Origin: Harmonia axyridis
Taxonomy: Eukaryota > Arthropoda > Insecta > Coleoptera > Coccinellidae
DNA length: 64,000 nucleotides
Direction of reading: 5' to 3'
Assembly (NCBI RefSeq): GCF_914767665.1
Contig: NC_059503.1
Location: 27,652,001 to 27,716,000, forward strand
How positions within the stretch are numbered: position 1 is the first letter of the stretch; each line of letters opens with the position of its first letter. Below, piece by piece: positions 10,680 through 25,100 of this stretch. Position numbers and translations under genes: made by a program. The notes below the pieces were generated by a model that did no database searches, was not told where the DNA came from, and was given only the letters and a program-made list of their open reading frames with translations.

Positions 10680-13176
10680 ATGTATAAATATCTTAGAACA
10701 TTAATAATAATAATAATTAATCTATCTATATTCTAAGATAAATATAGTTTTGAGAGGTTAGGACTTGATAGCGATTCACATAATTGGTCCCATAAAAAAA
10801 CTCGAAGCCCATAAGGGTGACCCACCCCAAAATTTAAAGCTAGGACTCCGCCCTTGCATTTTAGTCCCTGATATTAAGGATTAAAAATACTAATTTATGA
10901 ATGTGGCATTCGCCAGAAAACTTCCATTTAAAAATATTAATTTTTGATTGAATTAAAATCAATATTGAATCCTGAAAGTCGAGTCTGTTTTTCCATTATT
11001 TCCAAATCTCAGCTCGGTAATTGGAACAAATCATATTGAAATCTTCAAGTTAAAATGCCAAGCACATATTTACACTTGAAGCAAATAATCTTTCCAAGGA
11101 GAATTTCAGCCTAAAAAGGTGGCAGCTATAACGGCAATGAATGGTAAAACATTTCAATCGATGAATAAACTATTCAGTTTTTGAACTAGGTAATACTATG
11201 GAAGCAAAAGAACTAATAATAATATTTTTGTGTCCCAGATTACAAAAATGTTATCCTTATTCCGATGATTCCATTAGTTTTGGAGAAAAAATTCAGTGTA
11301 TGCATATAGTATCATCCCTCAATTATCTATATAATTAAAAAAATGATGGAAAAAAACCGTTCAAATTCTTATTATATCTTCTTGAACTTTCATATTTCTC
11401 TGGCACTCCCTGTAAGTAATCCCAACATAATTTTTCTCATATAGAAGATAGTCAACTCATTTGGGTCACTAACACTCATTTTAATGAGCCACTTTATGTA
11501 GTACCCACAAAATTTTAAGAATTTTTTTTTGAATCTTGATATAATACTTATAAAATTTTACTGAACATGTTCTACTAGTTTGCAAATGATTCAGATAAAT
11601 CAGATGGATAAATTATTGAGAAACAAATTTTCATATGGGTTTTTCTGGCTCAACCAAGGAATTTTGCCTATTAACTGAAATATTAGGACCTTCTAAATTT
11701 CCAGTATCTAGTACATTCCTTTCGAAAGTAATGGTACAAGCCGTGTATGGACAGGAGGCCGCCAGAATCAATTTCAACCTCAACCAGCAGGATTAATTAA
11801 GACATGAAATCTCGCTATTCGCCTGAAAAACTACACAAACAGTTCAGAAATAGAAAAAAGACAGTTCAAAGTTGAATAACAGTACAACAGTCATATTTGA
11901 AATTCTAGTATTGAATAGGACTCGAATAGGAATATTCTTTTCAAAGTAGAAATAATAAACACATAGTGTCTCGTTAATTTATTCATAATATACACAGATA
12001 TAGCTCTAGTAATTACATACCTAAGCTAATTTTAATATATAATAATAATATGACTCAACATCTAATAAACGTTACATATTGATTTTATTCAAATTGAAGA
12101 AGTTTCCATTCACAGAGTACTCGGAAGATGGAATAATGCTCATTTTGTGAAAGGCACAGGTGGAATAATGCAATTGAATTTGACAGAAAAATTGATGTAG
12201 GATCAGTTTGTGCAATTTATAAAATGAGCATATAAATTTAAAAAAGGTTTTTAATAGCAATCCATCGATAGAAACCTCTCCAAAATTGACAACTTGTGTG
12301 TCCAAATATTATACATAAGTGTCCCATTAAGAAAATTAATTCAAACAGTATTGATTAAAAAAGAGATACATTTATGAGCCACTAGTTGGTTTTCCTCAAC
12401 TAACCAATCAAATTGAGAAACAAAAAAAAAATAAAATAATAATTTACAATTAAAAAAATGAAGATTAGAATTCCTTGAGTGTAATTTGAGTTCAATTAAA
12501 AACAACATTACAAAGAACTCCTTTCTTGCACCAACAATGAATTTTATCACATAATCATCAGCCAAAATAATAAAAATGGCACTACTCAAAGTACATTCAG
12601 TTGTCTTCTACATAGAACCAACCCTTTTTTCACTGGCTTGAATTACTTTATTAATCGGAATGGAAATATCTCAACAATGAATCTTGAAATATTTCCAAAA
12701 GCAGATTCAAAGATTGACAACAACTTGATTAGTTGTTTCTTTAAGCAATGGTAAAAGTGTTCAATAAAAAAATCTGCTTTTGAAATGAATAACTGCCAAA
12801 AAAGTTTATTGTATACATCAAATCAACAACTTCCAATAACACAGCAAGATGCAAAAAATTGTTGATTTCCAATTTGCCTAGTATCAAAGTTAACTGGGAA
12901 AAAATCTGCATAATAAGCATCTTTAGAACCGTAAAAAATTTATGAATTATGAACTAAGGAAGAGAATTTCAAATAACACAAATACTGAGAAATAGAACAA
13001 ATGGGACATTATTTGGTGGTTATGAATTTTTCAATTATTCAAAAATTTTTAACGATCGTTTACACTTAACTTACGTTTCGATAATCTGAAATTTGAATAT
13101 AGATCTAGGCTGATGTGGTGTGGTTGCGATAAAACGCCTTATGCTTTCCTCACTACACTCCGGCATTAATTCTCTC
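10680..13176 (-). other. probable 3' UTR and flank of Csp
   Basis: AT-rich DNA directly after the proposed Csp stop codon on the minus strand. Only short chance frames (12072-12305, 12341-12589) occur. TTTATT at about 12090 and about 11976 on the plus strand could be AATAAA signals for a roughly 1.1-1.2 kb 3' UTR, a length plausible for a neuronal gene. Nothing else is recognised. Confidence 0.35.
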
Positions 13177-16100
13177 TCACCACTGCTGCTGATTAGGAGG
13201 ACATGCTGAGCTCATTCCTGAATAAGAAGATATTTAGCTTTTTGCGCAGATGGAGGAAATGGTAATATAAAATCAGGATTTACAAAAAATTTAATTTGAT
13301 GAAAATACTATTTTTAAGGACTTTAAGTTGTGCTTGTGCGACAAAAACACTGAAGATTTAATTCTATGGTTTATTATTTCCTCTTATATCAAATAATATT
13401 GAACTTGTATGAACCGAAATCATATATTGAATATTTTGGAAGATTTGAATTCAGGTTATTCTTTCCAGATATCCTTCTATAATACTCATGAATTCATAAC
13501 TTGGCAACTATCTATTTGCTTGAAAAAAGAAATTAATGAAATTATATTCAGTGTCTTCACACGCTTTAAGTATCTCCATTGTTAGTCTTGTGTGTATTAT
13601 CCAATGATATATTTTACGTCACACGGTACCTGTACTTGTGGAACCAACCCTTATATTACTCAAGGAAATGGACAAGTTGAAAGATATAATTTGGAAAACT
13701 ATAATATTGACTTTGAAATCTCGAAACTTAGATTCAAACTACTGGGAAACTGTTACAAAATCACTCCATTCAATCAGATCGCTTTTGTGTATTTCGACAA
13801 TTGAAACTCCCCATGTATATGCTGCCATATAAGTTTACCCAATGGAAGAGAAATAAACTGTATGCGTTCAACATCTTACCCCATATCCCGAATGTTGTAC
13901 CGCAGAGGACAATGAAACCATAATTTATAACACGGAAAATTCAGATAATCAGATTACCCATAATGGTGATACTGTCGTTTGAAAAGAATGAGGTAACCAA
14001 TCCCAAAGAAATAAACATCTTCCTGACTAATTGAGATTTTTCTTTGATTTTCAAGTCAAGAAGAATGTCCTGATAACTAATATTCATCACCCTTCATTAA
14101 TATACAGGGTGATGATACTAATTTATCAGGACATTCTTCTTAACTTAAAAATTAAAGAAATCACTCAAGTAGTGACTGATACTATGACATAACAAATTGT
14201 ATAATTACAATTATACCGCTATTGCCGGTTGGAAATAATAAACCAAAACGAAATTCAATCTTTTTCATCAAAAATATTGTTTTAGATTGTATGATTATAC
14301 ATTAAAAAAAATCACATTCAAATGACGTCATACCTTGTGGTAGAATACGGGCATCTTACATGTGAAAGGGTAGCACCAAACATTTATTGAGTTAGCACAA
14401 ATATAACAAATAACGTAATATATGAGAAGCACAATGAGACACAAAATATTAGTCTATTATCGTGATTGAAGTTTTAAAAAAAGATTTTGCATTGTATACT
14501 TAACAGTTGTTTTTCAAATAGAATAACTTGAATTTTTCGAGTTTTATCAGTTTTATGAATCATTCAGAAAATGCAAATACAAACATGATAGGTATTTGAT
14601 TACACCAAAATGAAAATAAAAATCACAATACAAGAAATATAAGGAAAACTGAAATAAAAATACATAAAACCAAGAAAAGCATACACTCATTACTAAGAGT
14701 ATAATAACAATGAAGTTTTAGAACTCATTGCTAATTGGTGGAAATAATTTTTCACTAAATTATCTGCATTTTTAAAGACACAAATCGGTATCAATTAAAT
14801 TGAATGAAACACAATGATTTCCACAAATATTTGTGGAAATCATTGTATTTTATTTGATCATGAATTTCCATCAAGTAAGAACCAAATCCAGTAAATCAGT
14901 ATCAATAAATTTTATATAAATTTAAATAAGTAACATCTCTCTATGCATCAAGAATGCTTGTAGAAAAAACTTGCTTCGACGAATAGACTGATTGAAAACA
15001 ATTTTTTTTTCTTTTCATATTAGCTAACTCGTTATTTATTCTTCATTCCTGAAACTTGATTGTTTTTTATTTCAGTTTTTTTTTTGTATGTTGTTTTTTG
15101 ATTAGCTACAAATATACAGGGTGAGCCACGGTCGATGTTTCCCTGGACATTGGCGGAGAACGAAAGTTGCGATTTTATTGAAAATTGCGTTTCATTAGTA
15201 AGGAACCACTGCTTTATCGATCTGAAATATTTTCAGAGTTGCGGTGTTGTCCCTTATTTAACTACTAACAACTTCGATATTTCAAATAGAACATTCTGTA
15301 TATTATTACTTTTTCGGTTTGCCATTGCCTCTTGATAATGTATGTGTTAACTTACTTATCCCTATATCTAGTTTTTTTCGAGTAATTTTGTATAAGAGAG
15401 CTTTATCACTCCTTGGAATCCTAGTAAGTTGAAATTTCGGGTATCCAATCACCCATGAATGTATAATGTACGTGAAATAAAATACTATCAGTGTTCAGAA
15501 TCCAAACAAATAAATTGTCATTCAAATTAGTACGGTGTCGTTGAAGGAATTGGCTTATTTTCATAAATAAGAGTATTTGAGGAACGATTTCAGTATTAAT
15601 TGATAGACAGAAGGAACGAGGATAATACCAGTAAGTTTGAATCCTGTATCATTCCTCAGATTTTGTAAAAAGTCGTGTTTATTAGTTGAACTTTAAAATC
15701 GAACTTACTGGCATTAATCTCGTTCCTTCTGTCTATCAATTAATAGTAAAATCTTTCCTTAAATAATCTTATTTATGAAAATAAGCCAATTTCTTCAACG
15801 ACAACGTACTAATTTGAATGACAATTTGTTTGTTTGGATTCCGAACACTGACAGGAGAACCAAAAATGGCGGTGTGTGACGTCATAACTAATAGAGCGTA
15901 TTTAACATTAGTTAGATGCATAGAATCCCTGGTGTATGTACTGATTCGATTTTTTTTCAGACTTTTTGAGATATCCACCTGTTGCTTTGGTGTTCTGCTT
16001 CACCAGAGTTCTGTAAGGAGGAAACACTGATTTTAGACTTTAAAAAACTTTCACAATAAATTACAATTCAGTTCCTATAGAATTTTCAATGACAGAGTAT

Positions 16101-19100
16101 AGAAGATTGTTACGAGCATAGAATAATAACAATAATAAATTTTATTATAATTTAATAATAATAATAATTTTATTATAATTTATTATTGTTCTATACTCAA
16201 AGGTCACGAGAGCCGAGAATCGAGAGAAATGTCAAATGTAAACGATGTATGCGCCATCTGAAACAGACGCGATCCCTCGAAATCAAGTAGATATAAATCT
16301 GAAAAACCTTCAGCTTTGTCTGAAAGTTTTACAGGTAAAGTAGACACACCATGTTTTCTATGCACCTTATACAGTAGTTTCGAATTCATCAACGAATATT
16401 TAATTGATAGAACAGTTCTTCACGTCCAATGCGTATAAATTCCCTGTTGTTCATCGTTTATGAGTCAGGATACACATCTCATTAAACAATTTGCAAGTTC
16501 TTACAACAATTTGATCGTATTGGCTGTGGAGAATAAACAATTTCATTAAAACTTGTATTATCATTTATTGCTTTTCATTTGAATCGTTTCCTCATGAAAT
16601 ATTAGTTATATAACAGCAATGTTTTACAGGCGATGCCAATAGTCAAATTATAATCAATATAATTCAATATTTCTATGCCATTTCATGGATATCTAAAACA
16701 AATGTGTTTTGATATTGCCCTTAGGATGAAATTTGCTTTTAATTAGGAAACCTTACAATTAACATAGGTATATAAACTTTTTATATCTTCTGAAAGGAAA
16801 TTTTATTTTCTTTCAATACATTTTATGATATGCATATGATATCATTCCGCTTGAAAAAATCCACTTTTTATCATTTTAGTAAGTCTCGTTGAAGTATGTT
16901 GAATTTGAACAAACCTTCACACAGAGACGTATTTTATTTCACGTACATGGTACATGGGTTATTGGATACTGATAATCTACACCCGAAATTTCAGCTTTCT
17001 AGGATTCCAAGTACCGGAGTAATGAATTGAATCTGTTTTGTACAAAAAAAAAGAAGTAAATCAATCAATTACTTGAAAAAAACTAGAGATACTGACAAGG
17101 AAGTTAATATATAAATTATCAAGAGGCTATGGCATGTTCTATATGGAATATCGTTAGTAGTTTTTGAAAATATTTCAGATCGATAGAGCAGTGGTGCCTA
17201 CCCAAAAAACCAAATTTTCAATAAAATCCTACCTTCCGTTCTCCGTTAAAATCCAGGGTACCATCGACCGTATCCCACCCTGTATAATTCTGATTACTAG
17301 AAGGTATTTCAACTGACAATGATAACTTCAAACTTGGTATCAACTGTTCAGAGGAATGGCATGGAATAAAAAAAAAATAAAAAATTGGTGTACATTTTCA
17401 CTCACCTGGAGTGTAGACTGGCACATCACCCTGGTTGAGCGATTGACTTTCATTGTAGTTAGGCGGTGGCATGGCGTAGACCGGAACGCTTGGACCCTTC
17501 TTAGGAGAAGGCTGAGACGTAATCGGAGAACCTCTGGGTGATCCTGCCTCAGCGTCCGAATGGTCGTCCTGAAAAAAGGAAGTGGCAGTTGAATATCAAC
17601 TCACAGTTTCAATTCTTCCGAACTATCTAGTCTATATTATATGAATTCCACTGAATAACACGACAGGATGTGTAATAAAGTGTTTATTGGGAAAGTTACA
17701 TACGTCCCTCTATTAGAGTATAAAGTAGACAAATGTTTTTCTACCGGCTTGGGTCGGAGTCATTTTCTTTCAATTTCTCTAAAATTAAGAAAATAAAATT
17801 ATTAGAATCATGACCCTCCGATTAATCGAATATAATTTTATGCTCAATTTAAACAGCGGTTTTCGAATATAGTTTTTTACAATTTCTCATAACAGAAGAC
17901 TCAATAATAAAAAGGTTAATTAGTGCGTATCTCCAGACTCAATATGAGATCAGAGTTGAGATATAATTTTATGATTCGGGGAAAAAGAAATATACGTGCT
18001 TTAGAATTGATTTCATATTCCTAGAAGAATTCACAAACCTACACATTTTATGCTTCTAGTTTGTAAATAAAGAGCTGTAAATCATCGTTTTTGTTTTCAT
18101 AAGGTGAAAATTCTACATACACGTAACACACTTCTTGTTTGCGAATAAAAATCTTTTCTACTAAACAATAATGGAGTCCAACTGTAATGGTTTTTCTCGA
18201 TGGCAAATAAAATTATGCGAATCACGAACGTGGGGAATTTAACAAAGCAAATGAATATATTGATAATTTTCATGAAAAATATTTGAGTATTTACGTGCTA
18301 TCCCATTAGGATTTTATGCAATATCATAAATAAATAGTATCATGTGAAGTAAAGTGTCGAGGCATGGAGACCTCATCGATCGAAAAGTCAAGAGTAACAA
18401 AGTCCCAGCACGCTATACCTTTGGGTCAAGGGCCTAACCCCACATTTACAGGCATAGAGCTCACAGAACATTCGTCCGACACGGACAAATTTTGGTATTA
18501 AAATTTCATAAAAATATAATGCTGAAAACTTTTCGGCCAATTGTTCAAAGACAAAAAATTCCGGGTTTTTCAGACGTGATATAGTCGGTTTTTTAACCTG
18601 ACGTTACACCTACAATTACGGTAGACATATTCAGAAGATTCTAAGAGGTAGATGCTAGAATGTATAGAATTTCCCATGAATTCTGAATTTAAGGCAAAGT
18701 TGATTTTACAACTAGGTGGCGGTGTTTTTAACACAAATGCCAATACTGCAATCGGTATTTTTTTTTTCATTATGAGAAATAATAACTTTTTTACATTGCA
18801 TCACTTGAAAATCCTTCTTAAAGGAATAAGTGTTAAGTTAGCTCAACTGTTCTCTATACTCAAGTGGAGTTTGAGAGGTATCTATAATTTCTCAACTTTA
18901 TTTTTTTTCATCTCGCGTGTTAATCAATTTTTACAAGGGATAAGAATATAAAACAAAGAGAATGTCCGAAAAAAAAGAGATTTACCGAAAGAAAACCCGT
19001 TGTTTCATTAGTCAATTCCTGTTATTAGTATTGTCACATTGAAAAACTGAATCCTCTAGATTGAAAATCGGGTTCTCAAGTTGAAAATGAGAATTCAAAA

Positions 19101-22100
19101 ATCTTCAAAAGATTAGAAAAACTTGTTTAAAAGCACACTAGAATACAGGAATGGAAGACTTACTCGAAGATCGAAATTTTGTAAGACATTTAAAAAGTTT
19201 TAACATTTAAAAAAGTGATAATGAAACATTCATGTAAGTGAAATATGGGTGAAAAAATTTCAAATTGAAAATTCTATTTTTTTTTATACTTAATTAACAT
19301 CACGAAAAAGCGCATGTTTGAAAAAGGAAAACGCATATAAAAAAAATTCAAGTGAGAAATCGCCTATTTAAAAATATTCTGACCATATACCGGTATACAT
19401 AAAAAATACCGGTTGGAATAAAAAAATCGCTAAGCATCAAAAATATCTTAACGAACATGCTCACTGTACTAAAACTTACGTACACTCCAAGCACTCAGAT
19501 TCTTCTAAAAATAAAAATGTACAACTTACAAACCTTTCTCTCAGAACAGATTTTACGACGATTCCACGAACAGAGATATATAAAAAAAAAACTTCCAACT
19601 TACCCCCTTTCCTGGTTGACTAACTATCGGTTGCTGACTAGGTCCCTGATCCCGCTGCAAAAAATCGCTACATTTCAGAATAAGGAACGAAAAATAATGA
19701 GAAGAGAATCTGTGAAAGTACGATAAACGAAAAAAAAAACAAACACTAACGTTGCGTGACGATGAGGTGACAAGAACGTCTTGAAACACCCTTGGGACGT
19801 TATTCAAGACGCTCCCGAAAAATAGGGATGCTAGATATACTTGTTTTACCTTGATTCAGCCCCAAGACGTCTTCTAGATCCGAAAGTGGAAAGAAAAGCA
19901 GCGTGAGGAAAAGCGGAAGGACTTACCTTGGCGGAAGAGAGAAGAAACACCTACGTTACAGAAAAAGAGAGCAAGGAGTAGCCTCAGAATCGTAAGACCA
20001 TCGCCGTGTATCAACTAGTTCAGTAGATTGTCATTATCAGCATGCACAAATTTTTGTCTATTCTGGTATCATTTCAGCCAAATGCTACTTTATTGTAATA
20101 ATGGCAACCTACTTTTTTATTATTATAATATATGCTTTGATGGTAACATCATTTTTTAAAAGCACGCTTACTTCTACGACGAGGAAATTCCTATTTTCTG
20201 TGCGACATCGTAAGTACCACCATTAAAGAAGAATATTTTCCCCTTGAAAATTGGGCAGATTTCCAGGAAATATACATAGTGTCAGTATTAGTTTAAACAT
20301 AGAAGGAATTATTTTATCAACTAAATTTTTTGGCAACAGTTTCTAAAATTTCTTGAAACTCTTCTTAGAGCTACTGCCTTTTGTAACCTTCAATACATTG
20401 AACCTCACAGTTTTTGATAGAGGTCTGCATTCTCTTATGGTTACTACATCTCCAATTTCAGAATGACTATATTTGAAGTATACCCGACATATTCAAAGAT
20501 GATATGGTAAGAAACAACCATTTCATCTTAGTTTTTGTAAAGAAAACGGTCATTCAAGGCCAGCACAGATATTTTCAATTATTTCGCCTTTGTCTACTAG
20601 TGTTTAACCTCGAAAGATGCCTCCACTTGAAGACTTTACAACACACAATTTTAGCGCCTTTGAGAGAGGTAGAATTGTTGTATATCGAGATGTTGGTTTA
20701 TCTAACGTGAAATTAGCAGCTGTACTTGAACTGCAATGTCGATAATGCATATGGAAGGTGAAGGAAGCATATCACAAAATAGGCGCTTAACTATATTCAC
20801 CTATGAAATAATTAGCTAATAATTGTCAAATGGTTGACCAATGAACGATAATAATGAAAAATCATTATTTCAAACTTGTTACAAAATATTGTCGAATTAA
20901 AAGTATTAAAACCTTTAGACTTATTTCATACAATCCACGTTACTTTGACTTGAGAATATGAAAGGGGTTTTTCAAAAGGAACAAGTTTTTTTCAAACGAA
21001 ATAAAACAAAGAATTCCGAATCAATAAATTGGAAAGAGTGAGGTTTCGCCATTTTTCTTATTTTATTGAATCGGTGGTTGTAAGACGAAAAATCTATAAT
21101 TTCGTTTTAAACTGAGCAGTTACGTGATGGAATTTCCTCTCAACAAGCTAGCACTCTATTACACATGAAATTCATCATACACCTTTTCAGGGATGGGCTA
21201 TCGATTTTTATCAGAAAATGGAATGTGTTATGAACTCTAACTGATGGTGAATGAAAGTAAACATCCTGAAAGTACAGGTCTTATGGGGACCTTTTGTATA
21301 CATAGGTATTTCCGTTTTTGTGCTAGTGCAATATTGATTTAGATTCGAATAGAGACCTGTCCGAAATTTTCGTCGACAATTTGTAGAGGGGTTTACCAAT
21401 GAGAGGTTTCATTTTGATAATAATGATAATAATATTTCGAGAGGAATCAATGGATGTTTATTTCATTGTAAAGAGGAAGGTATGTCATTAATGATGGAAA
21501 TTGATATCAGCCAAAAGGCCACGGTTGCAGCATCTTTTTTATGAAATTTTTCATGACCAATTCGCACACTTGCTGCTGTATGTACTCGATAACTTCAGGA
21601 ATTCCATCGTTTTTAAGGACTTGAATCGATTGTGGAACATTGGCATAGACCTTATCTTTCTCGAGGCCCCAAAGAAAAAGTCCCAAGGTGTTAAACCACA
21701 AGATCTCGGTGGCCAATTATGGTCACCTCTTTGAGAAATAACACGCCAAGAAAATTTCCTAGAAAAATTAGGATTATTTCATTGCTTGTGTGGCACGTAG
21801 AGCAGTCTTGTTGAAAATAAACGTTGTCCAAATCAATATCTTCCAGACCTAAATCTTGAGTGCCTAATTCCCAAGATCGATTAACCTAGGTTTTCGTCAA
21901 CACTACGGACTACAACAGCAATATTTTCAATTGTTCTTGAGTGACGACAACGGTATCGATTCCTCACTTACTTGTCCCAACAAACTTTTCTACCAGTTTC
22001 ACTATTGCCGGCCGAAAATCTGCTTCACGACGGCCCAAAAATGCTTTAGTTTTACGAACTGCGACTGCAGAATTTTCACCATTTTTGGAGTGAATTTCAA

Positions 22101-25100
22101 CAATTCCAATCCGTTTTTGAAGCCTGTATCATTCCATTTTCAGTAATGGCGTAGGTTTTACTTGTCAAATGTCAAAAGATGACAGCTGTCCAGATAGCGG
22201 GGTATTCGAAATGAAGCCCCTCATTGGAAAAGCACCTCTTGATATAATGCAAACGGTTGCTAGGAACATTAGTGGAAAACGGAGGTCGATTATTTGCTAA
22301 ACAACGACAGAGATGATTAATTACATATATGATTAGATTCTACCAAACAATACGCCAGTGAGGTCGAGTGAAAAGTAACGAAATATTGAAATAAACATAA
22401 AAAGTGATAAGGTAACTTGAGGATCATTTTAAGTTCCTTTTTTATGTGTCTAAACTGAAAGATAGTACACTCATTTTCATTAGAAGTGTTACACCCGAAG
22501 AAATGCTTGCTTTGATGTTTGAATAATTACTGTATTGTTGAAATATGCTATGTAATTGTAATATTCGATAATTTTTCGAGAAAACCATATAGCTTTTTTA
22601 TATTATAACTAATTAGTGCAATTGTAATGCATATATTGAGAAAAGAACATGAAAAGAAAATCAAATGGTCAATCAAGACGTGGCCGTAAGGCGTCAAGAT
22701 AGGCGCTTCAGACAACTAGTTCTACAAAATCCTTTTGCTACTTCGAGACAATCTCCGACCAAAGGTTTGGAGAAAAACGTAGGCCTACTATATATCTACA
22801 CTATACTACACTACAATCAAGCCTTCAGATTTTTTTCATACTATTCACTTTAGCAGACTACCATCAACATTTGAACTGTAGCAGAGAACAGAAGCGTTGC
22901 GAAACTGGTGGCACTATGTCCTTAGCGAAGGCAGCGCCAAGGTGATATTAGTTTGGAGTTCAGAGACATTTACATAAGACTGTTTGATTGATGAAGTGGA
23001 AACTACTTATCACCAAATATTTTTATATGAAGCACTACGACTATTGTATTGTAGGATGATGTCCCCCACAAATGTTGCTGCCTTATCTAGATTGTTATCC
23101 AAACGTCTTTTGTGGGCAAGTAAACACTCATATCTATATTACTAGACGAAGTATGAACCCTATCATTTTGTCAACGTCTAGAGGTGTACAGGAGTCCACT
23201 CAGTTAGGAAGTCGCCGAACACATTTTATATTTTATATAATTTTATATAAAATTATACCTTAGTAAATGTCTTTCATTCGTAATATAAGACGGCCAAAAA
23301 ATAGAGTTGAATGAATTATTTCTTCTGTTTGTAACACTTCTAAATAATTTTTTTTAGTTGATGTCGATTTCTGGAGAATTTAATGTTCTGTTACATCTTT
23401 TTCATGGTGCGCATGATGTTGTCATCATAGAAATCATTAAATTTGGTTTCAAGAGGCCGAACACTACAGACTTAACTATCGTTTAAACGGATTGCACCAC
23501 ATTCTTGCACATTGATCCGAGTAAACGGTTTGAGGTGGAAGATATTCAGTCTTCCGATAGTGACTTGTGAATGTATATGGTGAATAGGGTTTATTTATAG
23601 TTGGATCAAGTTGTCAGATGGAAATTCACCAAATTGAATTATATTGGTTATGTTGGTTCATTATTTTGAATATATATTATTATTACAAAAAATATTAGAG
23701 TTTAGGCAATGGCTATAACCTCACAAAAGTGCTATAACTCAAAAATAATTATATTGGTAACAAAATAAGTGCTATTCTCGTGAAATGTCAATATTTTCTC
23801 AGAGGAGGAGGAGGAACAAAAATAATGTGCGGTGTTGCCAGAACGATTGAATGGTCAGTAGAAGTTAGGAATATCACAATAATTCCAAGTTTCAACGAAA
23901 GAAGTGCCTACTTAAATAGTATTTTTGTAAATTCTCACAAAATCAAAGTTTTGCCTCTTTTGTAATGATTTTTTTCGGAATATTTTTAAAATACATTAGG
24001 TGCTTCGAAGGGATACCATATCATCAATTCTTTCGCGAAAAACGAAAAGTTACCAAAATAATTGTTTTTTTTTTCATCTGCAAATTAAAAATATTGAAAT
24101 ACTTCAAAGTAGACTGTTGTTTAAAGAATTATGTGAAAACCCCATCAAAATCGGTGATTGGTAAGAAAAAATGTCTCTAATTTCGTTTCGAACTGAGCTG
24201 TTACATGGTGGTGTTCCACACAACAAACACACAATTCACCAAAAAATACTGGCTCTGTAAGTCTTGAAATTTTCCCTTTTCAATTTATAAGTATGTCCAC
24301 TCAAACATTGGTCAATGTTCATTGAATATAAATTACTTAGACCAATACTTAAAATGTTGCATGTTGAGACAGTCTCTCAATGTCTATAATTTTTTTTCAA
24401 CCTTTGGTGAATTGAATTAAAAAAATAAGTCTGATCATGGTCCTGAACTTTAAAAGCTCTTCTCAAGTTTAATATGTAATTTAAAATTGTATCGGAAAAC
24501 AAATTAATGAATTTACAAAAAAATTCTCAGAAACTATACAACATAAACAAGTAAATTTTGATGCGAATGAGAATCTGCCAATAGTTAGCAGACAAACAGT
24601 TGAAAGGTATCCAAGGTTGGAAGGTAATCGGGTCGCCCTTAATACAGTAAATTTTGGATTGACAGGTGTAAAAACTTGTATATATCTATCAATCAAACTG
24701 TTGAGCGATTCAAATCTGTAGTGTGTGGCCTCCTTTTAGTATCGACGAAATTAATTTTTTTATAAAATTTTGAGAAGAACTAATGTACAAATTAAATAGA
24801 TTAGTTGAAAATTTTAATAACAATGGAAACATAACAATTAAATCAATGAAAGAAATATTAGCAATAAACAACGCCTTAATACATCTTATCAGTAGGATAA
24901 AATCAATATAATATATCTACTTAAATTTCCAGAAATCCTGATTTTTTTAGAACTCAATATTTCAGTTGAATGAATTCGAAAAGTTATATGTAAAAAGTAA
25001 TCCAGCATATTCAGCAGTGTTACATCAAGTTTTCTTATTTTGTTTCCCTTTCAGTAACTAAACAAAAAATGCTATTGATTTAACAAACATTTCAGAGATG

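Larger units (their letters stand above)
15113..17286. mobile_element. 2.17-kb element with long inverted ends, no transposase
   Basis: Left arm 15113-15480 and right arm 16925-17286 are inverted copies of each other. Both begin 'tatacagggtg' and then share 'acggtcgatg', 'ccctgga', 'ctctatcgatctgaaatatt', 'cctcttgataat', 'cttggaatcctag' and 'gtacgtgaaataaaatac'. The arms are about 360 bp and diverged. No transposase frame lies between them. The interior holds a nested foldback, an AT-rich palindrome (about 16130-16190) and a dispersed repeat. It sits wholly within the last intron of Csp. Confidence 0.75.
20640..22780 (+). pseudogene. split Tc1-like transposase relic
   Basis: At 20650-20800 a frame reads LAPFERGRIVVYRDVGLSNV, which resembles the first helix-turn-helix of Tc1-like transposases. 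At about 22660-22760 a frame reads QDRRFRQLVLQNPFATSRQ, the motif that normally follows in the second DNA-binding subdomain. About 1.9 kb separates them and includes a mariner-type relic in reverse orientation. The simplest view is one old Tc1-like copy split by a later insertion. The catalytic part is absent. Confidence 0.55.
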
